Below are positions 22,726 through 35,471 of a stretch of 64,000 nucleotides of DNA, in pieces. The DNA lies in NCBI GenBank assembly GCA_026008535.1, contig BRKX01000014.1, positions 51,447,006-51,511,005 of the forward strand, written 5' to 3'. How positions within the stretch are numbered: position 1 is the stretch's first letter; each line of letters begins with the position of its first letter. A program made the translations under genes and the position numbers. Source of the stretch: Perilla frutescens. Taxonomy: Eukaryota > Streptophyta > Magnoliopsida > Lamiales > Lamiaceae. The notes below the pieces were generated by a model that was not told the origin of the DNA, did not search any database, and worked only from the letters and a program-made list of their open reading frames with translations.

Positions 22726-23463
22726 CTTGTTTTCTGATTTGCAAAACAAATGTATATAACCATCAGGAGACCAATCAGTAGAACCCAAATTTTCCAGCCG
22801 TGGGCACCTTGAGATTTTCTTTTGAACTGGTTGAGGAAAATCAAAACTTTCGATTCCTTTACAGAAGGATGTAAGCTTCGGCAGAGAATCTAGGATTAGG
22901 ACCTTCAAGTTTGGGATATGAATGATATTGTTTTGGCTTTCTCCTTCATTCAAGAAGAATACATATTCCATCCTATCACAACTTTCGATGACAAGCTCTT
23001 CCAGTTGTAAACGACATGAATCCATTTCTGTCACGGGCAATGAAAATAAATTGCATAGCTCATGACATCCATAAACATGTAAGGATGAAAGCTTGCTGAA
23101 AATCGAGACAACGCTCATTGCAGATGGACTGCTACTTCCCTGCCACAAATGCTTTAGTTTCGGCAAGAATTCAAGTCTTAATTCTTTAAGATTCTTGAAA
23201 GAATGGGACTGTATGGGACCATCAATATCCCATATCTCATCTAACTCGGTAAGCTTTACAAGCCTCAGAACCTCCAAGTGAGGGAAAAGAGCATCCACAG
23301 TTGTCACATTAACCAATTTCTTCCATGTCGAACACTCTCGGAAAGTCAAGCAACGCATGTTCTCAACCACCCGAAAATCCAAATTTCTAGAAGAATCACC
23401 TTCTAATGACAAATATTCAGCATTCCTAAAAGGTTGAGTGTTCCAGAGCTTCTCCATTTTCAC
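22726..23463 (-). CDS. NLR gene exon 6 (LRR module B')
   Basis: 246 codons, acceptor GCTGCAG before 23463 and donor GTGCGT after 22726, phase 0 at both ends. The product starts VKMEKLWNTQPFRNAEY and runs through LRRs to LFCKSENK at the donor. It is the homologue of exon 3 (26856-26116), with nearly the same opening VKMEIWNNQPFRNAEY. The 110-bp intron to exon 5 matches the 107-bp intron between exons 2 and 3. No frame lesion is visible. Confidence 0.8.
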
Positions 23464-23573
23464 CTGCAGCCACGTGAAGTAGAATATCGATCACATTCTC
23501 ATTAATTAATGGGAAAATATGAATTTTTTTTTCAAAGAGAAATAAATAACTGATATTGAATATTGATACATAC

Positions 23574-24284
23574 CTTGTTTGGTTTGCAAAACAAATTATT
23601 AGAAACAACATTTTGCAACAGTATTGGGCAGTCCTTGACTTGTGTTTGAGTTAGCTGAGGGAATTCAAAGCTTTCGATTCCTTTACACAGACTCGAGAGC
23701 CTCGGTAAAGATTTTAGGCTGAGGGACTTCAATTCTGAGAATACTAGTGTGGTATCAATATCGCTTTGTTTATCTTCTTCATTCCACAAAAACACTTGGT
23801 CCATCAACTCACATTCCTCGATTTTTAAAATTTCGAGCTTTGAAATGCAATCCTTTCCCATAATTGCAAACTGGCATTGTCCTGAGGTGAAATTTGCCAT
23901 CTTGGGGCACCTCACAATGACCACTTGGATCAAAGAAGGCAACTCAACATCAGATTTCCATTCGCAAAATGCCTCCAATTTCCGTAAATCCCTCAATGCA
24001 AGATTCTCCAATTTAGGAAATAGAGGAGTTCTTTGATCACCGGCACTCACCACTTCCTCATCCTCTTCATCTTGAATCACTTGTACCATCTCATCACATT
24101 TGCTTATATCTAATACTCTGAGGCTAAGAAGATTTCGAGCTATTGACGATGAAAATAAACTCATGCCGCTCCTATACTCGATAATGCTCAGCTCTACCAG
24201 TCCATAAAAAGAGGATGCAGGAATTTTATGACCACAAAATGGATTCCGAGTGGTTGATAATACTTTGAGGCTGCCGAATGATAC
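23574..24284 (-). CDS. NLR gene exon 5 (LRR module A')
   Basis: 237 codons. The exon starts after ATTCCAG with a VSFGSLK opening, upstream of the first Met, and ends LFCKPNK before a GTATGT donor, phase 0. It carries the module-A signature: an IARN-LSLR segment, CDEMVQVIQDEE, CEWK, then EECELMDQVFLWNEED. It pairs with exon 2 (27650-26964). The preceding intron (24285-24978) is 694 bp and AT-rich. Confidence 0.8.
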
Positions 24285-24978
24285 CTGGAATTCAAATAAT
24301 CAATTCATAATAAATTGATAAGACAAGCTTTCAAAATAAGTACATTAATATTTAATCTCTCAATACACAAACAATTGGAAAGTCTTTCAATACTTTTATT
24401 TGGAAATATTTAGTCATATCACTTTCAATTTATTTTGAATTGAATTTTTGTACTTCTTCTTTTTGCGGATAAGATCCTCTACTCCATATTTTTGGTATTC
24501 TAACCAATGTTCCACGATCCAATTATAAGTTTAATAATATATTATAAAAATACAAATTAATTATAACATAATCAACCTAGTAACATTTATCAACAAATGA
24601 TTGAAATGAAAAAATTGTAAATCATATTTATAAAATAATCAAACATAATAAACTCATTGTATTAATTATGTTATAATTGAGCTCCTCATGTTTCATTTGT
24701 TAAAAACAAATCATTGTATAAATTTATGTTATAAAACTAGATCCTCTTGCACTTGATGTAGCACACAAATATATATTTTAACAAATCAAAGTATAAAGGC
24801 GGCCTAATAAATTCTAACTCTAAATTATAGAATGACATAAATGAAAGTACAAAAAACCATTATTAATTAACTAATAATTAAAACTACTAAGGCCCAGTTC
24901 ATGAAAAATTGATCAGTTGACGTAAAATTAAATGTGCATTTAATTTATCCAAGAGAAATAACCATTACCGAAACATAC

Positions 24979-25806
24979 CTTGTCTGGTTTGCAAAACAAA
25001 TGTGTAGAATCATGATCATGATCAATCGGAGAGTGATTGGTAGAAATGAGATTTTGCAGCAGTGGGCACCTTGAGATTCTCATTTCAACTAGCAAAGGGA
25101 ATTCAAAGCTTTCGGATCCTTCACAGAAACTCGTTAGCCTCGGCAGAGAATCTAGTTTCAGCACCTTCAGTTTTGGGAATACTAGTTGGATATCATTAAT
25201 ACTCCTTGCGTTCTCCTCCTCATCCCACAAAAATACTTGTTCCATCATTTCACAATTTACAATGACAAGTCTTTCTAGTTGTAACAGACATGAGCCCCTT
25301 GACATCATTGGCAATGAAAATAAATTGCATAGCCTATGACATTCATAAATATATATGGAGGAAAACTTATTGAAAATTGAGATGACACTCATTTGAGATG
25401 GACTACTAGTAATCTGCCGCAAATGCTTCAGAGCCGGAAGGGATTTAAGTCTTAATTCATTGAGATTCATCGGGCCATCAATATCCCATATCTCTTCTAA
25501 TTCTGTAATGTTGACAAGACACAGAACCTCTAAGAGAGGGAAAGGAGTAGCAATATCCGTCATATTCATCAATTTATTCCCCACCGAACACAATTTGAAA
25601 GTCAGAACCTTTAAGAGAGGGAAAACGGTAGCAATAGTTGTCATATTCATCAATTTAGTCCCCATCGAACACTTTCTCAAAGTCAGGCACCGAATGCTCT
25701 CAGAAACTCTCGAACCATCTCCTTCTAAATACATGCATTCAGCACATTCTTGAATCCAGTTTCTTCCTAAAGTAATATTTCCTTGCAACTTGAGCTCTAT
25801 TTTCTC
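24979..25806 (-). CDS. NLR gene exon 4 (LRR module C)
   Basis: 276 codons between GGTGCAG (exon from 25806) and a GTATGT donor, phase 0. The product opens EKIELKLQGNITLGRN and ends HLFCKPDK. It is homologous to exon 7 and, more distantly, to exons 3 and 6. It is longer than exon 7 mainly because one repeat (KLMNMT-IAT-FPLL) occurs twice in tandem, an in-frame gain of about 84 bases. No stop or frameshift is visible. Confidence 0.82.
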
Positions 25807-26115
25807 CTGCACCCACGTCAAGTAGAATATCAATCACATTTATGCTCTTTTAATCAGATGCATATACAGGAATACAAAGATATAGCAGAACCGGCCAATA
25901 GAAGAAATACTATTTATATATTTCAATTGTCATACACATGACAAGAAAATGAAAATTTAAAATATAACCTAATTCTATCATAAATATACCAAAATCTAAA
26001 TTTTATAATCACATAACTGAAAGCACAACAAATAAACAAAAGTAGAAAACCCAATTCATGAAAAATTAAGGGTACAGATCATTTATGAAAGAGAGTAAAT
26101 AACTAACATGAGTAC

Positions 26116-26856
26116 CTTGTTATCCGGCATGCCAAACAATTGTATATAATCATCATGGTCATCCGGAGACCAATTAGTAGAAACAAAATTTTCCAGAAGT
26201 GGGCAGCTTGAGATTCTCTTTCGATCTAGCAAAGGGAATTCAATTTTTTTGGTTCCTTTACAGAAACTCGTTAGCTTCGGCAGAGAATCTAGGATCAGGA
26301 CCTTCAATTTTGGAATATGAATATTGCTTTGGTTTTCTGCTTCATTCCAAAAGAACACATGTTCCATCATATCACAACTTTCGATCACAAGCTCTTCTAG
26401 TTGTAAAAGGCATGAACCCGAAGCTGTCACTGACAATGAAAATAAATTGCATAGCTCATGACATCCATAAATATATATGGAGGAAAGCTTCCTGAAAATC
26501 GAGACAACACTCATTTGAGATGGACTGCTACTACCCGGCCACAAATGCTTTAGTTCCGGCAAGAATTCAAATCTTAATTCTTTAAGATTTTTGAAAGAAT
26601 GGGATGGTACGGGGTCATTAATATCCCATATCTCCTCTAACTCGGTAAGCTTTGCAAGCCTCAGAACTTTCAAGTGAGGGAAAAGAGTATCCATAGTTGT
26701 CACATTCACCAATTTCGTCCCCCTCGAAGACTCCCTGAAAATCACCCAACGCATGTTCTGAACTTCCCGAACATCCAAATTTCTTTGAGCATTTCCTTCT
26801 AATGACAAATATTCAGCATTCCTAAAAGGTTGATTGTTCCAGATCTCCATTTTCAC
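26116..26856 (-). CDS. NLR gene exon 3 (LRR module B)
   Basis: 247 codons, acceptor GATGCTGCAG and donor GTACTC, phase 0. The product opens VKMEIWNNQPFRNAEY and includes TELEEIWDIND, LKHLWPGSSSPSQMS, CHELCNLFSL and MMEHVFFWNEAE. The exon ends LFGMPDNK, where its relatives have LFCK. It follows exon 2 after a 107-bp intron. Confidence 0.82.
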
Positions 26857-26963
26857 CTGCAGCATCATCAAGTAGAATATCGATCACGTTCACATTCATT
26901 TACGGAAAAATATGCATTTTTTCAAAGAGAAATAAAGAATTAGTAATATTGATGCATATATAC

Positions 26964-27650
26964 CTCGTCTGGTTCCAAAAACAAATTCATAGAAAAAACT
27001 TTGTCCATCAGTAGTGGGCAATCCTTCACTTGTATTTCAGCTAACTGAGGGAGTTCAAAGCTTTCAATTCCTTTACAAAAACTCGTGAGCTTCGGCAAAG
27101 ATTTTAGGCTAAGGGAAGTCAATTCAGAGAATGTTAGTGTGGTGCCAATATTTCTTTGGTTATCTTCTTCGCTCCACAAAAACACTTGTTCCATCATCTC
27201 ACATTCCTCGATATGTAGAATTTGGATCTGTGCAATTGCAGACATGCGTTGTTCTGAGGTGAAATTTGTGATCATAGAGCACTTCACAATGACCACTTGG
27301 CTCAAAGAAGGTAACTCAATATCACATTTCCATTCGCAAAATCTCACCAGTTTGTGTAAATCCCTCAACTCAAGCTCCTGCAAGTTAGGAAATAGAAGTG
27401 TCTTTTGACCACCACTCACAGTTTTCTCCTCTTCATCTTGAATTACTTGTACCATCTCATCACATTTACTTATGCTTAATATTCTGAGACTGACAAAATT
27501 TCGAGCGATTGAAGACGTAAATAAACTCATACTGTCTTTATACCCAAAGATATCTAATTTTTCCAGTCCCTTAAATGACGATACAAGAATTTCATGACCA
27601 CAAAATGGATTCTGATCCGTGAATAATTTCTGGAGGCTTCCGAATGACAC
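26964..27650 (-). CDS. NLR gene exon 2 (LRR module A)
   Basis: 229 codons, acceptor ATTGCAG before a VSFGSLQ opening, donor GTATAT after the LFLEPDE end, phase 0. It carries the module-A signature CDEMVQVIQDEEE, CEWKCDIELPSL and MMEQVFLWSEED. It follows the long intron 1 (27651-28966). It aligns with exon 5 over its whole length, apart from a few small gaps (about 8 codons net). Confidence 0.82.
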
Positions 27651-28966
27651 CTGCAATGCAATTCAGATAATATACAGAAATATTCAATTATTCCACCAAT
27701 CCATTTCTCTATAATAAAAAAATCTCAAATGCTCAAACATTTAAAATGTCCGATTTGTTAAATTATATTCTTTATTCAATTTAAAAAACATACAATGCTA
27801 TGGAGAAAAGGTTGAGATCTCGATTTTTATAGAAACTAATATATAAATAGTCCTCCATCTGTTTCAAAATATTTGTTGTAAGAAAGGGCCAAAAAACACT
27901 TGAATTATATGCACAATCCCACCTAGACGTACGAACTATTTTTTTGTCCAAATACACACTTAAATTATTTAAGAAGTACAATCACCCCCTAAACTATTCA
28001 AAAAAGAACAAATTGATACTTGACGTTAACAACATTAGTTTTTTCCGTTGATTAAAATGTGTCAAGCTCAATTCTATCATCAATGAATGACGATCGCACA
28101 AATTGAAACCATAGCCGAAATGCCCACACTATGGAGTTTCAAACCCCTCTTTTACTTTTGAAATTCAACATCGAATCGGTATCGAGATTCAAAATCTATT
28201 TATAATACAAACCCTTATCATTGATATTTTTCTATGTAATTATTCTATCGTTTGACACCCGGTTAACAAATTGAGAGTGTAATTAGAAAGTCCATGATGA
28301 GGGCTTTCTAATCATGACACATTACATGGGATCATCCTCCAAATCACAAATCAATCATAATTAGGTCGAACAATTTATCCGTATTTTATTTAATGGAAAA
28401 AATTGACAGTGTTAAATGAAAATTGTGAATTTGATATATTTTGAATAGTTGAAGAGGTTGATTGTACTTTTTAAATAGTTTAGGTGTGTAGTTGAGTCAA
28501 ACAATAATTCATACGTATATTACTTCACATATAGTTCGAGTGTTTATTTGACCTTTGCCCATTTTAATCTAGAATTAACAATTAATTTTTTAGACTAATA
28601 TAGCTCTGACTTCTATATCATATAAAATTGTATTCACTTTTATAGTGTTTTAGATAGGCTTGTGAAAATAACTAAACAACAAATATTTTCATGCAAAACA
28701 AAATTCCTAAAACAACAACCATTTTGAAATAGAGGGGGTATTTATCTGTTAACCACTTTAGATAGAAAAAAAAAACTTATTTTAGCAACAAACCAAGTAA
28801 ATTTTTATTTAAGCCATTTTTTTGCTTAAATTGACATGCTTGTCCTTAAATAAAAAAACAATAAAAAACTTTAACTGTCCAATTTTTTTTAATCAGTTAT
28901 TGGGTGAATTATTTTGAGAAATGAACTAAAATGTAAATTGATTAAAATTATAAATGCGGTACCTAC
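27651..28966 (-). other. NLR intron 1 with a foldback element
   Basis: A 1316-bp intron. It holds an inverted-repeat element at 27886-28560. The rest is AT-rich and non-coding. Donor CATAAA|GTAGGT and acceptor GCAG|GTGTC are inferred from phase and from the sister exons. Confidence 0.65.
27886..28560. mobile_element. Foldback/MITE-like element in NLR intron 1
   Basis: The ends are GGGCCAAAAAACACTTGAA and, inverted, GGGCAAAGGTCAAATAAACA. The arms (about 27886-28010 and 28435-28560) stay alignable for about 120 bp, sharing for example AAGTACAATCA. No flanking duplication was found (TGTAAGAAA against ATTTTAATC). The GGGC start resembles the 49555-50321 element. Confidence 0.65.
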
Positions 28967-31915
28967 TTTATGTTGTTGGCAAAAGAGATGTGAAAAACAA
29001 TCATCATCAATGTCTGCATTGGTGCCGGCTCCAAGGTTGTTCTCTTGACTTGAAACCATACTTTTCAATTTTGGGCATTCTTTCATCCTAATTGTTGTCA
29101 GTAGAGGGAATTCAATGCCTCCAATTCCTTGATACAAAGTTGCAAGGTTTGGCAGATTATATAACTCAACCTCCTTCAATTTTGGGAACGTTTTTGTTAT
29201 TCTCCATTCTTCTTCTTGGTTCCATAAAATCACTTGTTCCATCATCTCACAATCCGAAATCACTAGAGTTTGGAGCTGTGAAAGGCAATCATCCTCAGCA
29301 ATTGACAACTGCCCTAGATTGCGTAGGCGAGGACAACGTCTGATTTTTATGGAAGAAATCTTGTAGAAAACTGGAATACTACTGCTCTTCCACAATTGCT
29401 TTAGTGCCGGCAAATCTTCAAGTTGTAATTCGTTGAGATTGTGGAAAGAATGGGACGAAATAGGACCATCCAATATCTCTTCTAATACCCCAAGAGAGCA
29501 AAGCTCCAGATATTCTAAGAAAGGGAACACAGTAGCATCATCCATTGATGTTCTCCCAATATTCTTCATAGTCTCACACTCACCCAAACTCAACCACCTA
29601 ATGTTTTGACATTTTGACAAGTAGTCCACATTATTTGCACCATTTCCAGTTAATTGTAGACATTCGGCATCTCTTAGGAGCTGTATCTCAATCCAATCTC
29701 CTACACGAGTTCCTCCCTCCAACTTTAGACTCATTGTTTTGTTAAATGAATAAGGTAAGAATTCAAGTCGTTGACACAAATCCTGATCAGATGCAATTCT
29801 GATTTTAAATCTCTCCAACTTTGATGAAAGACGCATGTTTTCCGCAGCTAAGGCAGGATCATCTATCTCAATCTCCAAGCACCTCAAATTGGTCAAGGCC
29901 TCGAGCTCTCTCACCATTGCATTCCCATTCTCTCTTTCATTGCTATCCCGTGCAGCTTCCCATTTCTTGAAGCTTCTCAACATCTTTAACTCTTCCAACC
30001 TTACTAGACTTGATATGATTCCTCCACCTATTCTTTCCAGATTAAAACACCCTGTGAGATCTAATAATTTCAGCTGGTTTAATCCGTTCATCTCGGGTGG
30101 TACTTCTTTAATCAAATAACAGTGGCGACAAATGAGAATCTCAAGACGTACCAACTCCCCAACAAAAGATATTGTCTCCAATTTCCGACATGAATCGAAG
30201 ACCAAAGTTCTGAGATTTCTTAATGACTCTATAGTGTGCGGCAGTGATGTGAATGATGAGTAATTCTCAATGAACAACACCTGGAGATCTCTGATCCCTT
30301 CAACATAGGAATTGTTGAATTTGTTGATTTCTTCCTTCAGTTCTGAATAACTAGCACTCAATAAGAGAAGACGCAAGTTTGTAGGAAGCTTAGTTCTTTG
30401 TTCGACGGTCGTATGAAAAGAAGAAATCCAAGTGCAATCATTGCCACCAATATATCCTTTCTCTTTAGCAATGAATATGCAAACATCACGAATTACATCA
30501 TGCATTCGAACACAATCTTCTTCGTCGCTATCTAACAGCAAAGACCGACTTTTGAGCGTCTTAATCAATGCACTCATCCTATTCCTTGCTTGTTCCAAAT
30601 TGCTGATGCCTCCTTCAAATATGCCCAACCCCATGCAGAAATAAATCAAGTGCTCTACAGGAATATCATCATCTTCACCGAACAAGCAACAGAGCAAGAA
30701 TACGGATTTGGCTTCCATAGACTCCAACATATCGTAACTTACTCTTAGTGGATTATAAACTTCTTTAATAAAATCTGGGATATTATTTGGACTAGCTTTC
30801 CTCAATTCCGTTACCGCATCTTTCCAAATACGCTTATCATTCTCATCTTTTAGTGCTGAACCAACAGTTTTCAGGGCGATCGGCAATCCTCTGCACTCTT
30901 TCACGACTTCCTTTGCTATAGAATTCAATCCAATATCATCCACAAATGTGCCAGTTGTCTCTCTAAACAGAAACCATGCGTCTTCTTCAGTTAAGACCTC
31001 CATTCCAAAAACATTTACAACATTCATTGCTTGCAAAACATCTTGATTGCGGGAAGTTAAAAGGATTGTGCAATCTTTGCAACCACGAGGTATTCCTAAT
31101 TCTTCTATCACTAGTCTTTCCCAGACATCATCCAAGACTAGGAGAATTCTCTTTGTGCCTGCAGTTAGTCTCGTATGTAACATTTGTACTCTATTAGCCA
31201 TCGAAGTTTCCTCTTTGAGATTCTTCAAAGCCAATGGTCCACCAATCTCAAGCTGAATTTTCAACTTGTCTACTGGTTGACTGACCACTGCCATCACAAC
31301 TTCGTCAAATATTTGATCCTTCAATGCCCTGTTCATGATCTTTTTGGCTATGGTAGTCTTTCCTAGACCTCCCATCCCACATATCCCTATCATATTCATC
31401 TCTCCATCCCTCAAACTTTTCATGATGTCTTCTTCAATTTGTTTTCTTGAATTGAAGTCAAATGTGGTTCGTGATGAAACTGCTTCCATTGCTGCTGAAG
31501 GTCCTGGGTGGGAGATAACATCGAACTTGCACTGACCACGAAGGTCTTCCATACGATCAGCTGTTTCCTTAGCTTTCTTGCTAAGAGAAAAACGAGCTCT
31601 GAGCTTCAAACAACCACTTTCTACATTTGGAACTTCATCCAAAATTGTTTTCTTTAGGTCTTTCATGTGATTAGACTTTGTTAACCAAGTCTCAACCTCA
31701 CGGGCAATGACTTGTGCATTATCTCTTGCACTATCAACTCGATCTTGCAGGTCTCCGGCTGTATTTTCTAGTGCTTGAGCTTCATCTTTGAGAGTAGCGA
31801 TGTTGGAAGTGAAGCAAAAGAGATAATTGAATTGGCGTATGATTGTTGCACCAACCCGTTTCACTGTAGCTGCAGTAACTGGTCTAAGAAATTCTGCAGG
31901 AATATTTTCTGCCAT
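28967..31915 (-). CDS. CC-NBS-LRR disease resistance protein, exon 1 (At4g27190/RPS2-like class)
   Basis: 983 codons from ATG 31915 (MAENIPAEF; an upstream in-frame ATG at 31948 is possible but less family-like) to a GTAGGT donor. Residues 1-160 are a helical N-terminal region without an EDVID motif. NB-ARC follows with all key motifs: P-loop GMGGLGKTT (180-188), RNBS-A-like FDEVVMAVVSQ, kinase 2 LLVLDDVW (258-265), LLTSR (285-289), GLPIAL (343-348) and MHD (471-473). LRRs start near 515. These motifs predict a working ATP/ADP switch in a cytoplasmic immune receptor. No lesion is visible. Six more LRR exons lie in frame downstream on the same strand. Without transcripts, a shorter gene ending near 28889 cannot be ruled out. 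Confidence 0.92.
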
Positions 31916-31942
31916 TTCTCTATCTCTCCCTAATGCTGGACC

Positions 31943-32025
31943 TAACATCAATCAGGGAAGGGTTAGAGAAGCTTCTCTCGGTATTAATTAGCTTTGTTGG
32001 AAATACGACTCCATAACTCTAACAT
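31943..32025 (-). promoter_or_regulatory. NLR 5' proximal region, copied at 39351 and 40436
   Basis: Just upstream of the NLR start lies a block with GGGAAGGGTTAGAGAAG, TATTAATTAGCTTTG and GGAAATACGACTC. The same words in the same order recur at 39351-39445 and partly at 40436-40506. It is either 5' UTR or proximal promoter; which one is not decidable here. Confidence 0.5.
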
Positions 32026-35000
32026 GTGATTTATTGTATTCAATGACAGTATTTAACAATTTCATTTCTAACAATATATCAATATAAGACAACAAAAATT
32101 AAGTTTGGTTGATATTGAATCTATTATTTTCAATTTTTTGTGTTTGGTTCAATTTTAATGAATTGTTAAAAATAGTCAGATTCTCAAAAAAATGAAAATG
32201 ATGGAACTTTTAAGGATTCTAATCCACTCTACTTTAGATAAGTAATATATTACTTAACCATTTCATCTTTTGATTTCTTCATCAATTATTTTTTATTTTT
32301 TATATTTATGGTTATTAATTTTCAATTCATATTTTTTCAAAAACAAATACTGAAAATTTTGAAATATTTAATTCTTTGGATTTTTATTAATTTATGTTTA
32401 TTAATGTAGAATTAACATTTTTCAACCGTAAAATGAAAAATAAAAAATTATGAAAAATTCAAAACTGGAAAAAAAAAACTAATTATTTTCGTTGTCAATA
32501 TTTCAACTAAAATTCGACCATTTTAGCAATTTTTGGCAATTGATGGTAGGAAATGACCGTGTCAAAACAATGAGAAGTTTAGTTGTATAATTGATGATAA
32601 CAAATTTATATCAAGTTTTCAACCTAAAATTACAAAATAATCATCTTGATATATTATTTTTCTACTCATATTATTAATATATTCTCTTAATTATAAATTT
32701 AACAAACTTTATATCAATACTAACATAAAAGTGCCTTATCATACAATTTTAAATTTATTCGTCATAATCTTATTTTATATTTTATCTGAAGGAAATCATG
32801 AAATGTAATCACCTAATATATTATTATGTTAGTATTAGCATTCTAAGTAATCTATGATTAATATATTACTAATATTCTAATACTATATTATAATTTGCGA
32901 TCGTATATATAATTTTGATTGTTTAATGTTTTATTATTCTTTGTATTCTAACGATTTTTTATTAATATATTATATCTAATATTCTATTATAATTTGTGAT
33001 AGTATGATTTTGATTATTTAATATTTTATTATCCTTTAAATAATATGGAAATCACATATATACCCATACATAATGTGCGAACAAGATCTCTTAATTAGTC
33101 ATTCAAATCATACGTATGATGTTTATATAGCTTTTAATAAAATTAAATTTATTAAATTATAATTGAATAGGATTAAAGAGATGATTATGTATTTATGTGT
33201 AACTTTTTAGCAAAATCATTGATTCTATAATCCGTAGCGAGGTACGTACCAAATACTAACGGTACCCATCCGATTTTATTCTTAATATGCTATACGTATT
33301 CAATTACGTTTTTGGTTAGTTACCTATAAATATTATTCAGTATACTTCAAATTTAATTTTATCTATAAATTATTAATTCACATCGTATGTAATCAATAAT
33401 ATGAATATTAGTGAACTGAAATCGATATTAAAATGATATATTTTATTATAATATTATTACAATTCTAACTAATTATCTATATTATCAAGTATATTAACAC
33501 TCACAAAATTGAGTCTAAAAATTATCATATTCCTATTAAATATTTTTGCCATAAGTTTATTTTATTATATTATATATGATTTACATATTATTTAAGGGCA
33601 ATAATATAACTTCATTATAGATTAATTTTAAGACTAATAAAGTAATCTAATATTGTATTCTAATACTATTAAAATTAATCAGGTGCTATTACTTTTCATT
33701 AACAAGTTTTTTATGGTAAAAAATTTTAGATACAGAAAATATTACATCACAAATCTCTCATGTGTATTCAATATTTTCTTAAGGGTTAAGAATTTTAGCC
33801 TCACGCACATCAATATTTTTAAATCCGGACCGGGTATTGAACCGGCAAATTTACTGGGAATCCGAACCGGGTATTGAACCGGTAAATTTACTGGGTGGTT
33901 CGATGGTTGAATCTTTTAAAAGATCTAAATGATTAGCTATATGATATTTATTTATATTATACGTATATCTACACATTAAAATATAAATTAAATAACCAAA
34001 CTAGTATCATAATAAATATATTAAATTAAGTTTAAAAATGCACTTAATTTATATCAACACTAAGTAAATAAAGTGTTTATCGATACTTCTTCCATAAATA
34101 AATAATTAAAATTATAATATTTATTAAATTAAGATAAATAGAAAATATCAAAATATTAGATTATGAGAAGATATATAATTAAATATAAAAAAATAGTACA
34201 ATGATTTTAATTACAAAGAATATTGTGTAATTAATATCACTTATAAACATTGTTAATCTTTATTTCATAAGTCACTATATTAAATTTTATTTTTTCTCTC
34301 CATTCATTTTAATTAAAATGATTGATTAGATGTATTTTTAAATATTTATTTTAATTATATTCTAAGTATTGATTTTAATTAAAATGAGGTTTAGTTATTT
34401 TCAATTTATACATACATACATTCACACACATATATATATCCCAAAAATAATAAAAATATATATTAGCATAGTTGGATAAGTGCACAATATAAATTTATGT
34501 ATTTTTTGGAGGTTGCGATCCTCCTCATGCCTGAAAGAATTAAATATGGACTAATTTGACCGGTTCGACCGATATTAAACGGGTTTAAGAGATTGGACCG
34601 ATTTTTTGACTAGTTCGCTGCAGGTTATTTTCAACCCGAAATTTAAATATAACTGGACCGAATAAATAGTCAATTTGTGGCTAAACAACACCGATGCATA
34701 TTATCTATACGTTCATGCTGAAACTATACACATTATTCATCATCTGGAGATGGTCAACTACTACTTCGTGAGGCACCAGTGAATTTCTCATTCTTACAAT
34801 AATTTGGGAATAGAGAATTAATGATTGAACCATGATTCTCAAAATTATTTATCTATTTTCTATGGTTCTCTTCGAAAATAATGTCATCAAATTTTATTGG
34901 TTAATTGAAAAATGAATTATGCCAATATTAAATAATTAGAACAATTGGTATTCTGAATTTGAAAAATATGATTCTCATCAATTTCAACATTCATATAAAT

Positions 35001-35466
35001 TTTAAACAAAAGAAATCATGATTTTTTTGTTTTCTTTTATTTTTTTCTTTATGATTATAAAACATAGAGTTTATATATTTGCAAAACAATATTCAAAGCA
35101 AGAAATATGTTTTGAGAAAACATGATTAAGTAGAATTAAAATTAGGATATAAAACGTTAAACTTCCATGAGTTGATATATATAGATATGAAAACTCAGAG
35201 TTTCATTCATTTGTGAACACATGTCTCATGTGTAATTTATGAACGAATCATTTTCATTTATATTTTAAGATCGATGGACATTATTAATCAATGGTGAAAA
35301 ATATAAAAATGTTATTTTTCTAATTTCATATGCATTGGTTAAAATTGTACAATCAATTTTTATTATATTTGGTAATAACGGTTTTTATGGGATTTATTAT
35401 TGCAAATAAGATGAAATAAAGCATGTCATCTTCTGAATTAAAATACTTTGAATTAAAATACTTTAG
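32026..35466. other. Intergenic AT-rich region upstream of the NLR
   Basis: No gene was recognised. It holds one copy of a dispersed repeat (about 32100-32680; the other is at 50590-51130), a short tandem repeat at 33825-33895, and an ACCGG-rich patch near 34555-34660 that looks like a transposon end. Confidence 0.5.
33825..33895. repeat. Two-copy tandem repeat with ACCGGGTATTGAACCGG
   Basis: ACCGGGTATTGAACCGG(C/T)AAATTTACTGG occurs twice, about 38 bp apart. The family is not identified. Confidence 0.7.
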
Positions 35467-35471
35467 GATGA
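35467..35471. repeat. Target site duplication GATGA, left copy (solo LTR)
   Basis: GATGA precedes TGTAATACCCCG and recurs at 38844-38848 after GTCGTGACA. Confidence 0.9.
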
